A DNA stretch of 64,000 nt from positions 62,001 to 126,000 of IMG/VR virus record IMGVR_UViG_3300034356_002642; one strand, 5' to 3'. Below, piece after piece: positions 46,101 to 56,246 of the stretch. Position 1 is the stretch's first letter, and each line of letters opens with the position of its first letter. Position numbers and translations under genes: made by a program. The DNA is from a virus. Below the pieces are notes generated by a model that made no database searches, was not told the DNA's origin, and saw only the letters and a program-made list of their open reading frames with translations.

Positions 46101-47872
46101 GTCTCTTGTTTACAATCACAAGCCTGACAATCAGGGTATGTTATCATAGGTATCCTAAAAGTATAATCTCTTTTATCACATTTAATCCCTAAACTACGAC
46201 AAATCCAACTAAACCACCTTTTTCTAAATATTCGAATATTACAGATAGAACAAAGAGCACTAATCACTATATTATATAAAAATAAGACAATATGCATCGC
46301 AATTAAAATACCAATAAATGCCGGTTGTATTATTGTAAAAATAATTGAAAATAAGAAAAATAGTAAATCGAAATTTCTAAACCCGTCATTAACCGGAAAT
46401 TTATTAACACTATTAGCACAATCATTATTATCAATTTCCTTAATCCCAATAAATTGACCTTTATTTCCTTTTTTGTATTGGTCAATTAATGATGAAACCG
46501 TATAAACTTTATTGAATTGGAATTCATAAAATGTGTCCTCACAATTAATAGACTCATTAAGTTTGTCGATTTTTTCTTGAGAAGTGAAACCATTAGTGTA
46601 TCCACTCCAATCTAACCCAAAATAATATGAACTAGCCAGTTTTTCTCTATCAGCGGTTGTCCCCGAAAAATATGGGTCATTATTCTCGTTAATCCACCCA
46701 TATTCTTTAACATTCGGAACTAAATAATATGGTCGTCTTGTTTGTAATGTTAAATCATTTGGTTGTTGCCATTTAATTTTAAATCGATATTTCCCTTTAG
46801 TTGGAATACCTACGCTTGGGTCGTTGGATATAACTTTTTCCCCAAATTCATTAGTAATGAAATAATCCAAATTCATTGGCATTTCAGTTAACCACACCCC
46901 ATTACCGTCAATTATATTACCTGATTGTTCAAATTGATATTGTTCTAAAATAGGATTACCATCTGAATCTTGTTGTATTGTTTGTCTAATTCCTAAAATT
47001 TGCCCCGGGCCTGTAGTTAAATCACATAAGTTACCTAAATTATCTTTTGGTTTACAATTTTTCCTAACCCTAAAAGTATCAGGTGATGAAAACATAGAAC
47101 CCATAAAAACTGATGTCGGTTGTATATCAACATTTGCATCATTCCTAAGGTCAAAATCAACTCGATTAACTGCTATTTGACAAATATCAGGGTCACCCCA
47201 TAATGGAGCAACTGATAAAGTTTTAGTTAATGTTATTATTTGAGGTAATGATGATAAATCAGTTGAAGTTTTAAATCGATTACCAGAAACTTGTGATTCG
47301 GTTGCTAATCCAGTTCTAATTAAATCTTGAGGTGTTAATGAGAACTCCCCAATATCAGATAAATCAACATCCATTACTAAAGTTTGGGAACCTAATGGTA
47401 CTCCCATTATCATATAATCACCACTATCATTAGTTTTTGTGGTATACTTATAATATTTGTCGTAAATTTCAACAACAGTACTATCAATTAATACATCACT
47501 TCTTGTTGGTAAAGTACCTGTCGCTGCGTGAACAGAATATGATTTTTCGTAAGGTAATAAATTATATCGATACCCATCAGAATTTTTATCTGTTGGAGAT
47601 TTATAAGGATATATACTTGAAATGATTGGATTAGACTCATCAATTGGCTCAACGGGAAGAAACACAGACACACGAGCATTTGGAATACCAAATCCATTAT
47701 TTGCTGTGACTCTTCCAACAACAACACCGTATTCCGAACAACTCCTACTATAAACGTCAGTTTGTTGTATTTTTAACGATAAGATTTCTAAAAACTCAAA
47801 ATCTTGGTCTAACTGAACATTGATTGTTTTGTTTACTCCTAATTCGGTTCTAATTCTATATGACTGACCCAT
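43127..47872 (-). CDS. Large tail/baseplate protein with transthyretin-like domain and hydrophobic helices (1581 aa)
   Basis: Residues ~48-175 look like a carboxypeptidase-regulatory (transthyretin-like) beta-sandwich (VVVGRVTANNGFGIPNARVS, then TKTNDSGDYMIMGVPLG). Residues ~501-548 are strongly hydrophobic (FDLLFFLFSIIFTIIQPAFI on), followed by a Cys-rich basic segment to ~589 with CQACDC. This is unusual for a virion protein. The C-terminal ~900 residues are beta-rich and Tyr/Asn-rich. It is the first gene after gp6, so it is probably a baseplate or tail-tip component. The hydrophobic part could enter the host envelope. Confidence 0.75.
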   Translation of the reverse strand: MGQSYRIRTELGVNKTINVQLDQDFEFLEILSLKIQQTDVYSRSCSEYGVVVGRVTANNGFGIPNARVSVFLPVEPIDESNPIISSIYPYKSPTDKNSDGYRYNLLPYEKSYSVHAATGTLPTRSDVLIDSTVVEIYDKYYKYTTKTNDSGDYMIMGVPLGSQTLVMDVDLSDIGEFSLTPQDLIRTGLATESQVSGNRFKTSTDLSSLPQIITLTKTLSVAPLWGDPDICQIAVNRVDFDLRNDANVDIQPTSVFMGSMFSSPDTFRVRKNCKPKDNLGNLCDLTTGPGQILGIRQTIQQDSDGNPILEQYQFEQSGNIIDGNGVWLTEMPMNLDYFITNEFGEKVISNDPSVGIPTKGKYRFKIKWQQPNDLTLQTRRPYYLVPNVKEYGWINENNDPYFSGTTADREKLASSYYFGLDWSGYTNGFTSQEKIDKLNESINCEDTFYEFQFNKVYTVSSLIDQYKKGNKGQFIGIKEIDNNDCANSVNKFPVNDGFRNFDLLFFLFSIIFTIIQPAFIGILIAMHIVLFLYNIVISALCSICNIRIFRKRWFSWICRSLGIKCDKRDYTFRIPMITYPDCQACDCKQETGVQSNNTYNEGNPNGTGILTYVSLQENYTAMLESIRFSGDTDTAEQLSDVYSQVLAGYGSVSTVSNNQRYKLPISNVYSLNGERILASKNLPIGERINLFNQRSNYFTGVNKIKVTVSKNENVGKYHYDNSITVLSQEQYNPGDLLSFVNFSNSEDKNYLYTANTISGITTGISGSSYNGSGQTIVNISYANPNDGSQNSNLSTSYILPYGSTETNYKFPSDIEYYQVITAITVSQAILIWNSGTTQSFPNILSTPTVITEYKKVSGNIGVVQSVVSMTATDYLEDYESQYILVLQRGVDPYSPLYLNEYKLGGLFGTNENDSNWSVTASTRLNIPIQKLDNVSLSVQPYTQSGMFYQSYFFNPGNKYSGFTTTATRYYSSLDSSLTPPLKFQISGNKVISTTSNGFWLSLPDSSKYDNTENVSGVAAMSSNDYNDQLGNSLSFSYGSFNYFYYTKTFTQTNIMTINSSQQNVLRTDRLPSSDFLDGGSWDNNPSLLQQNNNFGIYSINTESGVISSQSNTTGADQVTADLTGLPNDSTVLRSFDCEGMVSLNCYKGFGDDFDINESCENNDAVENGCYMFMRRPLIDMLKDIGSFAEWGFRFRFFYGICRGVLSQSFMNNWINGSLYAFPIQVDTFYNSQNKALPPKFCKDLSYFDEDTNNFYYRSSPYNYISNRFVGNKTNNDYGVNVVNLMFPTTIINLGMKDYFYSEITFDPSTKGYILPNINSTSYGDTSDLINLFVISRITDEGFLAQIIPLGDNSLQQLFSRNETNDILGRRRRIDGDLAQLMSINCEIGNINFSPEYYETTGGPPTTILGNSENPTIAVWFSSTTENLQTKDYLTPGRINFRGNDNIGFYPYPYGIKSQVVPFYQWELDIPVNNSSSNLFGGQYNNWATDTEDIIQNTPYQGLDRASLTTKYFLASNVDVSSEDLMARGYIFGMDDNGNYSSNASLVRNPKFLVGAPYQFYFGPVKGESALDKFKTKYSVNE

Positions 47873-47887
47873 TCAATTCTTTTAATT

Positions 47888-47895
47888 TATAAATA
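47888..47895 (-). promoter_or_regulatory. TATTTATA promoter-like element
   Basis: Sense AAACTATTTATAAATT lies 15 bases before the ATG of the 1581-aa gene, in a 95-base gap after gp6. It could start an internal transcript of the tail operon. Confidence 0.4.
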
Positions 47896-47967
47896 GTTTA
47901 TGAGTGATTTTTCAAAGAAATACACACCATATTTAATTATAAACTAGTTGTCACAGAAATAAACCTG

Positions 47968-49806
47968 TTAAGAGAATGTAACTGATTGGAAATTTTTAAC
48001 GGACACTTTAATATCTTTATTAGGGTATCTAACTTGGTACACTTGTGATGGTTGAGCAAAAATAGTATCATCAACAGTTGAAATTTCTTTTGTCTCAGCG
48101 TCAACATATTCCATGGATGTTTCCGCGGAAGAATATTGACCCCCAACATTATTAAATACATTTACCCCAACTACTGTTAATACACCATTTTGATTTTGGA
48201 TAATACTTTTCAATTCAGATAAATAAACATTTTGACCTAATTCCCGTGTTTGAGGATTGAAATATGTTGAAATTCTATCAACGACATCCGCAATAACTTG
48301 ACCGGAATTTTGAGCAGAATCTAAAACAATTTGAACATTAATACTTAAATCAATAACCTGAGCAGTTAAAATTGAAATATAATCGTTTATCATTCTATAA
48401 TTCGACAAATAATTAGCAACATTTTGTCTTAATGTATCTGAAACAATACTTGTTAGTTTTCCTGAAGTATCGTAGGATAATAACTGAATCAATATCTTAT
48501 TGTTATTTTCAGTAATTGAAACTTTTGCAGGCGCCCCAAATTCTGCCGGCATATTTCGAATAATTGACTCGTAATCCTGTACTGTAACCGCTCTTTTTTG
48601 AGCCGAAAAGTTAAACGATACATAATTCCTAATTTCTTCTAATGATGGTACACCAGCACCTCCAATGGCTGCAGTAACATTGGTACATCTTAATGAATTC
48701 ACAACAGATGAGTTAGTTAATTCAGATGGTCCATTAACAAAGAAATTTACTGTACCAATTTGATTAATAACATTTGTTCCCAAGTTTGTCGCCAAACCAC
48801 CACCCACTCTATATTGAATGAACAAGGTCGAGTTTGGAGTTAAAGCAGAACCCAATGAAAAGTTATTTGAATATCTTTGTAAATCAATTGTTGCACCAAC
48901 CGTGGTAAATTGGTCTAAAGAATCTTGTGCTGTATTTGTACCACCACCAAATGTCATCTTTTTAAAACCTTCCGGAGTGTATTCCGTTATAAATCTATTA
49001 GATGTCTGAATATATTTTCCAACCTTAATACCCGGTTGGTCTGACACTTTTGTTGGGTCTTCAATGAATACTCGGTCTTCCGCAAGTGCATCGACTTCAT
49101 ACCATTTATTTGATACCCCCAAAAATTCAGCAGTTGATGGGACATTTGTATATTCAGTACCACTTTTTAATAATACATTAGTAATCCCTAATACATTTTT
49201 CTCAGGTAAGAATAATTCGAAGAATGGTTTAACATCATTTGGTGTGATGACTCTTTTAAACACTTTTGTTATACCATTAACAACTAATTCTCTTTTTGTA
49301 ATCGTATAATTAATTAAGACATTATTTGCATTAAAATTTGGTATTTTTAAACGATTTGGGAATCCTTGAGCATTATATGGTGAAGTAAAATCTACATCAT
49401 AGATGTTTTCAAAGACTATTCCGGCTCCGACAACTTGAGACCCTCTTGTTAATGTTCCTAAGTATCTTTCATCTTCTTTGTCCCCAAACGCAGGAACGGT
49501 TATTGAAAAATCAACTAAAGACACTGATGGTCTTTGTCCCGGTAATTTTAACCCATAGGTTCTAGCAATATTATAAATTGAAGACCTTTGTTGAGCATAC
49601 TGTAAAACAGTTTCCTGAATACTTCTATCAATATGATAATGTAAATTGTCCGCTACCGCAGCATTCAAATCTAAGAATACCGAGAATACAGAAGCATCAT
49701 TAAAGTCCTGTATTAATTCAGGGTAATAAGTCCTTACATAGTTTAATAATTCAGTTCTTATTCCTTGATAATCTCTGGTAGTATAAGATATATTACGATT
49801 TGCCAT
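47968..49806 (-). CDS. 6: Baseplate wedge protein gp6-like (baseplate J family)
   Basis: 612 aa. The N-terminus SYTTRDYQGIRTELLNYVRT, then DFNDASVFSVFLDLNAAVAD, is the characteristic start of gp6/baseplate J-like proteins. The later motif AVTVQDYESIIRNMP is also typical of this family. It forms the wedge that triggers sheath contraction. It directly follows gp25 (6-base gap), an order found in many T4-like phages. Confidence 0.9.
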   Translation of the reverse strand: MANRNISYTTRDYQGIRTELLNYVRTYYPELIQDFNDASVFSVFLDLNAAVADNLHYHIDRSIQETVLQYAQQRSSIYNIARTYGLKLPGQRPSVSLVDFSITVPAFGDKEDERYLGTLTRGSQVVGAGIVFENIYDVDFTSPYNAQGFPNRLKIPNFNANNVLINYTITKRELVVNGITKVFKRVITPNDVKPFFELFLPEKNVLGITNVLLKSGTEYTNVPSTAEFLGVSNKWYEVDALAEDRVFIEDPTKVSDQPGIKVGKYIQTSNRFITEYTPEGFKKMTFGGGTNTAQDSLDQFTTVGATIDLQRYSNNFSLGSALTPNSTLFIQYRVGGGLATNLGTNVINQIGTVNFFVNGPSELTNSSVVNSLRCTNVTAAIGGAGVPSLEEIRNYVSFNFSAQKRAVTVQDYESIIRNMPAEFGAPAKVSITENNNKILIQLLSYDTSGKLTSIVSDTLRQNVANYLSNYRMINDYISILTAQVIDLSINVQIVLDSAQNSGQVIADVVDRISTYFNPQTRELGQNVYLSELKSIIQNQNGVLTVVGVNVFNNVGGQYSSAETSMEYVDAETKEISTVDDTIFAQPSQVYQVRYPNKDIKVSVKNFQSVTFS

Positions 49807-49812
49807 ATGATA

Positions 49813-50283
49813 TTAAATATTAATTATAACAAAATCACTCGGACCAAAAGTTGTATTATTGGTCGAGTAATCTATTTTTATTTTTGCGGTATATTCTGAA
49901 GTTCCTTTACCGGGGAATCTATAAATTGACGATTCACTAGAACCAACAGTTGCAGTTCCTGTTGCTAAATCAACTTCTTCCATTGGGTCTGCGGGACTTA
50001 TAGTTATTTGGTTTAATAATAAATTAGGCATAAAAGTACCGACAGCATCTCGAATGTCTGATTCAATGGCGTCAAATGTTAATCCATCGAACGGTTCAAA
50101 TAAAAACTCATAGAGTCTTGTTCCAAAAGTTGGTAAATAATATCTTGACCCTTTACGGGTTAGAAGTAAGTGAATTAAATCGGCTTTAATTTCCTGCGAC
50201 TCATACTCAGTAAGTTGTAGATAATCCCCTTTTACAGAATCTCTGAAAGGAAAATTAATACCATATGTTGTTCCATCTGCCAT
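49813..50283 (-). CDS. 25: Baseplate wedge protein gp25-like
   Basis: 156 aa with the GPW/gp25 fold: INFPFRDSVKGDYLQLTEYE, then LLLTRKGSRYYLPTFGTRLY with the conserved R-K-G-S-R and F-G-T-R-L. gp25 initiates sheath assembly on the baseplate. It is the first gene of the tail module after the NrdA terminator and has an upstream TATTTATA element. Confidence 0.93.
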   Translation of the reverse strand: MADGTTYGINFPFRDSVKGDYLQLTEYESQEIKADLIHLLLTRKGSRYYLPTFGTRLYEFLFEPFDGLTFDAIESDIRDAVGTFMPNLLLNQITISPADPMEEVDLATGTATVGSSESSIYRFPGKGTSEYTAKIKIDYSTNNTTFGPSDFVIINI

Positions 50284-50313
50284 ATCTATAATTATAGTCT
50301 TGTGATTATTTCT

Positions 50314-50321
50314 TATAAATA
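50314..50321 (-). promoter_or_regulatory. TATTTATA promoter-like element of the tail module
   Basis: Sense AGGTATTTATAAG sits 31 bases before the gp25 ATG and just after the NrdA terminator. It is the best-placed candidate for the start of the tail/baseplate transcription unit. Confidence 0.5.
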
Positions 50322-50330
50322 CCTAAAAAT

Positions 50331-50355
50331 AAAAAATCCCGACATTGCCGGGATT
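50331..50355 (-). terminator. Intrinsic terminator after nrdA
   Basis: On the sense strand AATCCCG, a short loop, CGGGATT, then a T run. It lies 20 bases past the nrdA stop and separates replication/nucleotide genes from the tail module. Confidence 0.85.
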
Positions 50356-50374
50356 ATTATATGTATTCATTTTA

Positions 50375-52801
50375 TTATGAACCACAACCAAAACATTCAA
50401 ATTCAGAATCAGTTGGTTTAACAACTTCTTCAATTAAATTTATTTTTGGTTTATCGACTTTAACTATTGGTTGTTGTACTTTTGAAATATCAACCGCTAA
50501 GTGTTTAGCTCCGGTTGAAATTGCTTTAGTTCTAACATAATAACAAAGAGTTTTTAACCCTTTACCCCAAGAATGAAAATGGGATGATGAAATTTTTGAT
50601 AATGTTGGTTCAGACATGTAGATATTCATTGACTGTGATTGGTCTATAAATGGTGCTCGGTCAGCTGACATATCAATCAGTTCTCTTTGAGAGATTTCCC
50701 AAATTGTTTTATATTTTGGTATTAAATGTTCAATCCTTTTAACTTTTTTATTGTAATTCTTATCTTCATTATCTAAATAATGATTAAAGTTAATATTTTG
50801 AATCGAACCTTCATTCATAATAATTTCATTTTTTAAATCTTCACACCAAACACCTAATTTTTCAAAATCATTAATTAAATATTTATTAACAATTAAAATT
50901 TCCCCACCAACTACACGACGATTAAATAACGCTGAGTGAGCCGGTTCTGTCATTTCAAATGAACCTGTAATTTTAGCTGAAGACGCAACGGGCATTTGAG
51001 CGGTAAATAATGAATTACAAACACCATATTTTGAAACATTATCTTTCAATCCATTCCAATCCCAACGACCTGATAAATTATCTTCAGTCATTCCCCACAT
51101 ATTAAATTGGAATACTCCTTGAGACATCGGTGAACCTTCAAAAAACTTATATGGTTGGAATAAACCTTCTTGACATAGAAAACTACTTTCAGAGATTGCC
51201 GCGAAATAGATTGTTTCAAAAATATCTTTATTAAGTTTTTTCGCTTCTTCAGATGTAAAAATATAATCCATTAAAAAAAAGACATCTGCAAGACCTTGAG
51301 TTCCAATTGCTATTGCTCTTTGTTCTAACCCTCCTTTTCTTCCTTGTTCAGTTGAATAACTATTGATGTCCACAACTTTATTAAGTGCTCTAACAACCTT
51401 TCTAACCTCACTGTAAAGTAAGTTGAAGTCGAACTCACCTTTTATAATGAAGTTCTTCAACACCATAGATGATAATGTACAGATTGCGGTAGTGTTCTCA
51501 TCTGTATATTGGTAAATCTCATTACATAGGTTAGATTGTTTAATCACTCCAATGTTTTGATGGTTTGTCTTTCTGTTAGCACTATCTTTAGAACATAAGT
51601 AAGGAACCCCGGTTTCAACTTGAGATTCAATAATCTTATTCCAAATTGTCTGAGCTTTCACTTTCTTACCTAAACCAAGTTCAACCGCCTTATCGTAATT
51701 TGATTCATACTCATCACCATAAGCTTCCTGTAATGGTTTAATACCCGCTTTAATAATGTCGTTAGGACAGAATAAATACCAGTCATCGTTGTTCTTAACT
51801 GCGTTCATAAAATTGTCCGGTAACCAAATTGAGGTAAATAAATCTTTTGCTCTCAATTCCTCAGCACCTGTATTTTTTTTGATTTCAAGTAAGTCCATTA
51901 TGTCTTTATGCCAAGGTTCTATGTAGATAGCAGCACTACCCGGTCTTCTACCTTGTTGATTAAAGAATCTCAACCCTTCATTAACAATTTTCAAATATTT
52001 TAATAATCCACCCGCAAATCCTCCTGACGAATTAATACGACTTTCTTTACTACGAATGTTAGACATTGATAATCCAATTCCTGCTGCGTCTGACGAATAA
52101 GTCGAAATATCATTGAATGTTTGTAATAACCCTTCTCTTGAATCCCCATTATTATATTTCAACACGCAAGACGCCAATTGAGGTGTTTTAGTACCCGCAT
52201 TAATCATGATTGGAGTCGCAGGAGAAATAAGTTGGTTTGATAATGAATTGTAATATTCAACCGCCTCTTCAAAAGATTTAGTAACCCATAATGCGACCCT
52301 CATATACATATGTTGCGGTCTTTCAATTACAACACCTTTCGGAGTCTTCAACAAATACATTTCCTGTAATGATTTCCACGCAAAATAATCAAAATTATAA
52401 TCATTATCGTGATTTATTACAGAATCAATATCTCCCCACCCATATTCGTTAATTGTATCAATTAATATGTCATTAATAACACCATCCTCGTGTAAACGTT
52501 TCATAGTATTACAAAAACTACTATCAGTGTCTTTATGATATGCCGAAATAGCAACTGAAGAAGCCAATCTTGAGTAATCGTGATGACTACCAGTGTAAGC
52601 CGCCGCAATCTCATAAACCAATTTATCTAACTCTTTAGTCGTAATAAATCCTTCAGTCGGAACCGAGGTAATTACCTTAATAAAAATTTCATCTGAATTA
52701 ACATTTAAACCTTTTGCCGCTCGTTTAACCCTATTATAAATTTTTTGAGGGTTAAATGAAACTTCATCTCCCCCTCTTTTTTTAATCTTTAATGACATCA
52801 T
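50375..52801 (-). CDS. nrdA: Ribonucleoside-diphosphate reductase alpha subunit (class Ia)
   Basis: 808 aa. An ATP-cone region at the N-terminus (KIKKRGGDEVSFNPQKIYNR) is followed by the catalytic barrel. The active-site cysteine pair is C212 (LASCVLKYNNGDS) with C441 (TAICTLSSM). N424, C426 and E428 (QSNLCNEIY) match the radical-site residues of E. coli NrdA. The C-terminal CFGC (C803, C806) is the redox shuttle. It reduces NDPs with NrdB, encoded 13 bases upstream. ATG 52801 follows the leader AATAAAAACAAT. Confidence 0.95.
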   Translation of the reverse strand: MMSLKIKKRGGDEVSFNPQKIYNRVKRAAKGLNVNSDEIFIKVITSVPTEGFITTKELDKLVYEIAAAYTGSHHDYSRLASSVAISAYHKDTDSSFCNTMKRLHEDGVINDILIDTINEYGWGDIDSVINHDNDYNFDYFAWKSLQEMYLLKTPKGVVIERPQHMYMRVALWVTKSFEEAVEYYNSLSNQLISPATPIMINAGTKTPQLASCVLKYNNGDSREGLLQTFNDISTYSSDAAGIGLSMSNIRSKESRINSSGGFAGGLLKYLKIVNEGLRFFNQQGRRPGSAAIYIEPWHKDIMDLLEIKKNTGAEELRAKDLFTSIWLPDNFMNAVKNNDDWYLFCPNDIIKAGIKPLQEAYGDEYESNYDKAVELGLGKKVKAQTIWNKIIESQVETGVPYLCSKDSANRKTNHQNIGVIKQSNLCNEIYQYTDENTTAICTLSSMVLKNFIIKGEFDFNLLYSEVRKVVRALNKVVDINSYSTEQGRKGGLEQRAIAIGTQGLADVFFLMDYIFTSEEAKKLNKDIFETIYFAAISESSFLCQEGLFQPYKFFEGSPMSQGVFQFNMWGMTEDNLSGRWDWNGLKDNVSKYGVCNSLFTAQMPVASSAKITGSFEMTEPAHSALFNRRVVGGEILIVNKYLINDFEKLGVWCEDLKNEIIMNEGSIQNINFNHYLDNEDKNYNKKVKRIEHLIPKYKTIWEISQRELIDMSADRAPFIDQSQSMNIYMSEPTLSKISSSHFHSWGKGLKTLCYYVRTKAISTGAKHLAVDISKVQQPIVKVDKPKINLIEEVVKPTDSEFECFGCGS

Positions 52802-52813
52802 ATTGTTTTTATT

Positions 52814-53764
52814 TTAGAAATCCTCCGTAAATGTTAATGATTCCCCTAATTTAGCTTTTTGATATTCCATTGTTCTTGATTCAAAGAAATTACCTTTTGT
52901 TTCAACAGCAATTTGTTCCATAAATTTAAATGGTTGTTCAACATTAAAATGTTTTTTACATCCAAATTTAACTAACAATCCATCAGTAACAAATTCAAGG
53001 TATTGTTTCATTAAGTTCGAATTCATACCAATTAAAGATACTGGTAATGATTCAGTAATAAACTCTTTTTCAATTTCTAACGCAGATAATAAGATTTCTT
53101 TAATTCTTTTTTCAGTTGGTTTGTTCTCCACATGATTGTTAATTAAGTGAATCGCAAAATCACAATGTAAGTTCTCATCTTTAAAGATAAGACTATTAGC
53201 ATTACATAATCCCTGCATAATTCCTCTCGATTTCATCCAAAAGATAGAACAAAACGAACCGGAAAAGAATATACCCTCAACAGCCGCAAATGCAACTAAT
53301 CTTTCTTGGAATGAAGCATTCTCAATCCAATCAAGCGCCCATTTAGCTTTCTTTTGAACTGCCGGTAGTCTATCAATTGCATGGAAGCATTCATCTTTTT
53401 CTTTGTCGTCAGACACATAAGTATCTATCAATAAAGAATACATTAATGAGTGAATATTCTCCATCATAATTTGGAATCCGTAGAAGAATTTCGCCTCAGC
53501 ATATTGAACTTCTTTTAAGAAATTTTCTGCCAAGTTTTCATTTACGATACCATCAGAGGCAGCAAAGAACGCTAATATATTTTTAAGGAAATATCTTTCA
53601 TTATCCGATAGATTTTCCCAATCTCTAATATCGTTAGATAAATCCACTTCTTCTGCCGTCCAAAACGCGGCTTGGTGTTGTTTATAATATTCCCAAATAT
53701 CATTATGTTCTATTGGGAAAATGACAAATCGGTCATTATTTGGTTCTAATATTTTTTCTTTCAT
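52814..53764 (-). CDS. nrdB: Ribonucleoside-diphosphate reductase beta subunit (class I)
   Basis: 316 aa. All di-iron ligands are seen in the expected spacing: D71, E102, H105 (MENIHSLMY), E163 (AAVEGIFF), E197 and H200 (KDENLHCDF). The radical tyrosine is at Y109, four residues after H105. It makes the tyrosyl radical used by NrdA. Located between the helicase and nrdA. Confidence 0.95.
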   Translation of the reverse strand: MKEKILEPNNDRFVIFPIEHNDIWEYYKQHQAAFWTAEEVDLSNDIRDWENLSDNERYFLKNILAFFAASDGIVNENLAENFLKEVQYAEAKFFYGFQIMMENIHSLMYSLLIDTYVSDDKEKDECFHAIDRLPAVQKKAKWALDWIENASFQERLVAFAAVEGIFFSGSFCSIFWMKSRGIMQGLCNANSLIFKDENLHCDFAIHLINNHVENKPTEKRIKEILLSALEIEKEFITESLPVSLIGMNSNLMKQYLEFVTDGLLVKFGCKKHFNVEQPFKFMEQIAVETKGNFFESRTMEYQKAKLGESLTFTEDF

Positions 53765-53771
53765 TTTTTTT

Positions 53772-56210
53772 TTAATTTTGTTGTGATTCTCTTTGTTTTC
53801 TTTTTTCTAAAAGTTCTTTAACTCTATCTCTTTTTCTATCTTCTTGTTGTTCTTCAAACCCTAAGAAAGTGACTGAACTTTCTGTATCAATTTCAAGTAA
53901 TTCATTATTAAATTTACAATTTTCAAATACTACCCCATCTTTTCCAAGACGAGATTTAGTGATTGCAATTGTCGCTAAATTCATTTCTTTTTGTGTCAAT
54001 GTTTTTGCAACCGATATAATAACGTGTCCTACTTGAGCCTTTTTGATTGACCCCCCCATTTGGTCAGTTGTTACTACCTCAGCAGATATTGAAGACCTAT
54101 TACCTTGTGTTGCCGTCCACCCGACTAAATCAAGTTCGTGACACATCGCCTCAAATCCTCTCATTACTGAACCTTCCGCTTTCCACTCATCTTTACTACT
54201 TGATTCCGGTAAAATACAATCAATGTAATCCACTAAAACTAAATCAATTTTAATACCGTCAGCAATCATTTTTCTAACTTGAGTTTTGATTTGATTCATT
54301 GTCATAGTGTCTGAAGCCAATTTCTTCAATATTAAACGATTTTGCATCGTTTCTTTAATTTCAGTAATTTTAGACATTACATCTTCTTTATGTAATACTA
54401 AATTATCCGGTTCAATACCTGTCCACATCGTAAAATGTTTTCTTTGGATAATTTTTGGGTTATCCTCGAAGAATATTTGTAAAACATTGTAACCTAAATT
54501 AAAAGCAGTGTTTGCAATTTTTGATAAAATGGTTGTGTTATGTGTTAAAACATAATCTCTAGTCACGTATAACTCGTCCGGATTAGAAACTTTAATACAA
54601 GTCGCCTCCTCATCATGAGAATAAGTTATCGACTTGACATATTTCTGTTCAACATATTTCTCCCTCTTATAATATCTACCAACTTTTCTTAGTAATTTGA
54701 ACGGAACAACGTCATTTGCAAAAGACATTGTTATCGTGTAAGCCAACTGACCCTCTTTCTTCTCTCCGTCATAAGTATAAGTCGGTATTTTAGTGTTAAT
54801 TCGAACAGTTCCACCCAAAGATAAAACTAATTCCCTAACATTATTACACAATTGTTCCGATATCGTCGTAAATTGAACCGTCCCTTTTTTATCAACATGC
54901 CCATCAGTATCCATTAAACCTTGTAATAATGAAACTCTTACATCTAATGAATTATAAAGATAATCTTTTGGTATAAATTTATTGTTAGACTTTTTATTTA
55001 ACAAATCATAAACTTTTAGTCGTTCTTTTATTTTACCCTTTAAGTTTATTGATTTTATACTTTTAGTTTCAGTTCTATAATATTCATTAAACGATGAATG
55101 TTCACCAAGACATTCAATGGAATCAAATAACTCATCGTCCTTAGTACTTATACGGACACCACTATCACAAATACTACCATCTCCCAACAATAACCCAAGT
55201 AAATATGGGTCTATCAACACTTCTCTTTTTTCAAAATCGACCGGACTTACCACAGGTAATCTATAGTTATATCGACCTCTCTTCTTAATATCTTTCATCA
55301 TATCAGAGGTTTTAACAACCTTATACCCATAGTTCGGTTTATAAACACCCTTACCATTAACCCTTGTTTTAGCGGTTCTCATGTTCAATGTATTAACACT
55401 CCAAAGATGTTCTTCATCACAATTCACAAAAGTATCATCACTAAACTCTACTTTATAAATTGGTCTAACACCTTGTGGGTAAACACCTATCACATATTGT
55501 TCTTTCCCATCACTACCAATAACCTTATCCCCAAGTTTTACTTCACCCATTTTTACCCATCCTTGAGGTGTTAAAACCGGTTCAGAGTTTGGACAGCTCT
55601 TGCCAACACCTGTTGGTGCTAATATAACCCCAATTTCCCCTTTTGCTAAACCACCTTTCAATAATTTGTCAATTCCCGGAATACCCATTGGGATTGGGTG
55701 TCGGTAGTCTTCGTCTAAGACAGTATCTAAATTTTCAAATATATCTGTCTGACCTTTATCAACCTCTCCGACCTGCAATGCGTCTCTCATCAAACCTTCA
55801 ACTTTATCATATGATTCAAAGTCTCCTTGGGTAATAATTTTCTGAGCCTTATCCATCGCCTTCTGTAGTTCTTGTTGTTTACAAAATTTCAACGCCTTCT
55901 CTTGAACGAACATTGTTCCTTCAATTGGAGCGTCCTGAATTTGTTTGATTGTATCTAAAACAATCTTAGCGACCATTTCCTGTGAGATTTCGGACCTAAC
56001 AATTTGCCCTAAAGTATCAAAATTTGGTGTTGATTCATATTTTTTGTAGTACTCTTTTGTCATCTGTAAAATGATTTTAAAATACTTATTATCAAAATAC
56101 ACTGACTCAATAACATCCATTATAGATGATGAAAAATCTTTATCTACTATTATCTGATTTAGTAATTGTATTTGAAATGTGTTACCTAAGTAATCGAAAT
56201 TTTTATTCAT
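53772..56210 (-). CDS. 41: Replicative DNA helicase gp41-like (DnaB family) with intein
   Basis: 812 aa precursor; without the intein (353 aa) the helicase is 459 aa, close to T4 gp41. The N-terminal primase-interacting part (residues 1-170) is followed by RecA-like motifs. Walker A is LAPTGVGKS (to residue 205) and continues with T559 after splicing (TTILSKIAN). The Walker B-like [10 protein letters not shown] and WTATQGNRS are in the C-extein. It unwinds DNA at the fork with the gp61-like primase. Without splicing the P-loop is broken and the enzyme would be inactive. Confidence 0.93.
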   Translation of the reverse strand: MNKNFDYLGNTFQIQLLNQIIVDKDFSSSIMDVIESVYFDNKYFKIILQMTKEYYKKYESTPNFDTLGQIVRSEISQEMVAKIVLDTIKQIQDAPIEGTMFVQEKALKFCKQQELQKAMDKAQKIITQGDFESYDKVEGLMRDALQVGEVDKGQTDIFENLDTVLDEDYRHPIPMGIPGIDKLLKGGLAKGEIGVILAPTGVGKSCPNSEPVLTPQGWVKMGEVKLGDKVIGSDGKEQYVIGVYPQGVRPIYKVEFSDDTFVNCDEEHLWSVNTLNMRTAKTRVNGKGVYKPNYGYKVVKTSDMMKDIKKRGRYNYRLPVVSPVDFEKREVLIDPYLLGLLLGDGSICDSGVRISTKDDELFDSIECLGEHSSFNEYYRTETKSIKSINLKGKIKERLKVYDLLNKKSNNKFIPKDYLYNSLDVRVSLLQGLMDTDGHVDKKGTVQFTTISEQLCNNVRELVLSLGGTVRINTKIPTYTYDGEKKEGQLAYTITMSFANDVVPFKLLRKVGRYYKREKYVEQKYVKSITYSHDEEATCIKVSNPDELYVTRDYVLTHNTTILSKIANTAFNLGYNVLQIFFEDNPKIIQRKHFTMWTGIEPDNLVLHKEDVMSKITEIKETMQNRLILKKLASDTMTMNQIKTQVRKMIADGIKIDLVLVDYIDCILPESSSKDEWKAEGSVMRGFEAMCHELDLVGWTATQGNRSSISAEVVTTDQMGGSIKKAQVGHVIISVAKTLTQKEMNLATIAITKSRLGKDGVVFENCKFNNELLEIDTESSVTFLGFEEQQEDRKRDRVKELLEKRKQRESQQN
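54537..55595 (-). other. LAGLIDADG intein inserted in the helicase P-loop
   Basis: Intein residues C206 to N558. Block A begins [13 protein letters not shown]. Block B is in [10 protein letters not shown]. The two LAGLIDADG-type motifs are [12 protein letters not shown] (337-347) and [12 protein letters not shown] (428-439). The end [11 protein letters not shown] has the His-Asn pair, followed by T559 as the +1 residue. The insertion lies between S205 and T559 of the Walker A motif, a highly conserved site common for inteins. It probably encodes a homing nuclease. Confidence 0.93.
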
Positions 56211-56246
56211 AATTTATTTTAAAGTTATCCTTGTATTATTAAATAC

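Noticed and set aside
43200-46400. Membrane protein or holin reading of the 1581-aa gene
   Set aside because: Only one hydrophobic stretch (~48 aa) sits in a large beta-rich protein within the baseplate operon, so a tail component is much more likely than a holin.
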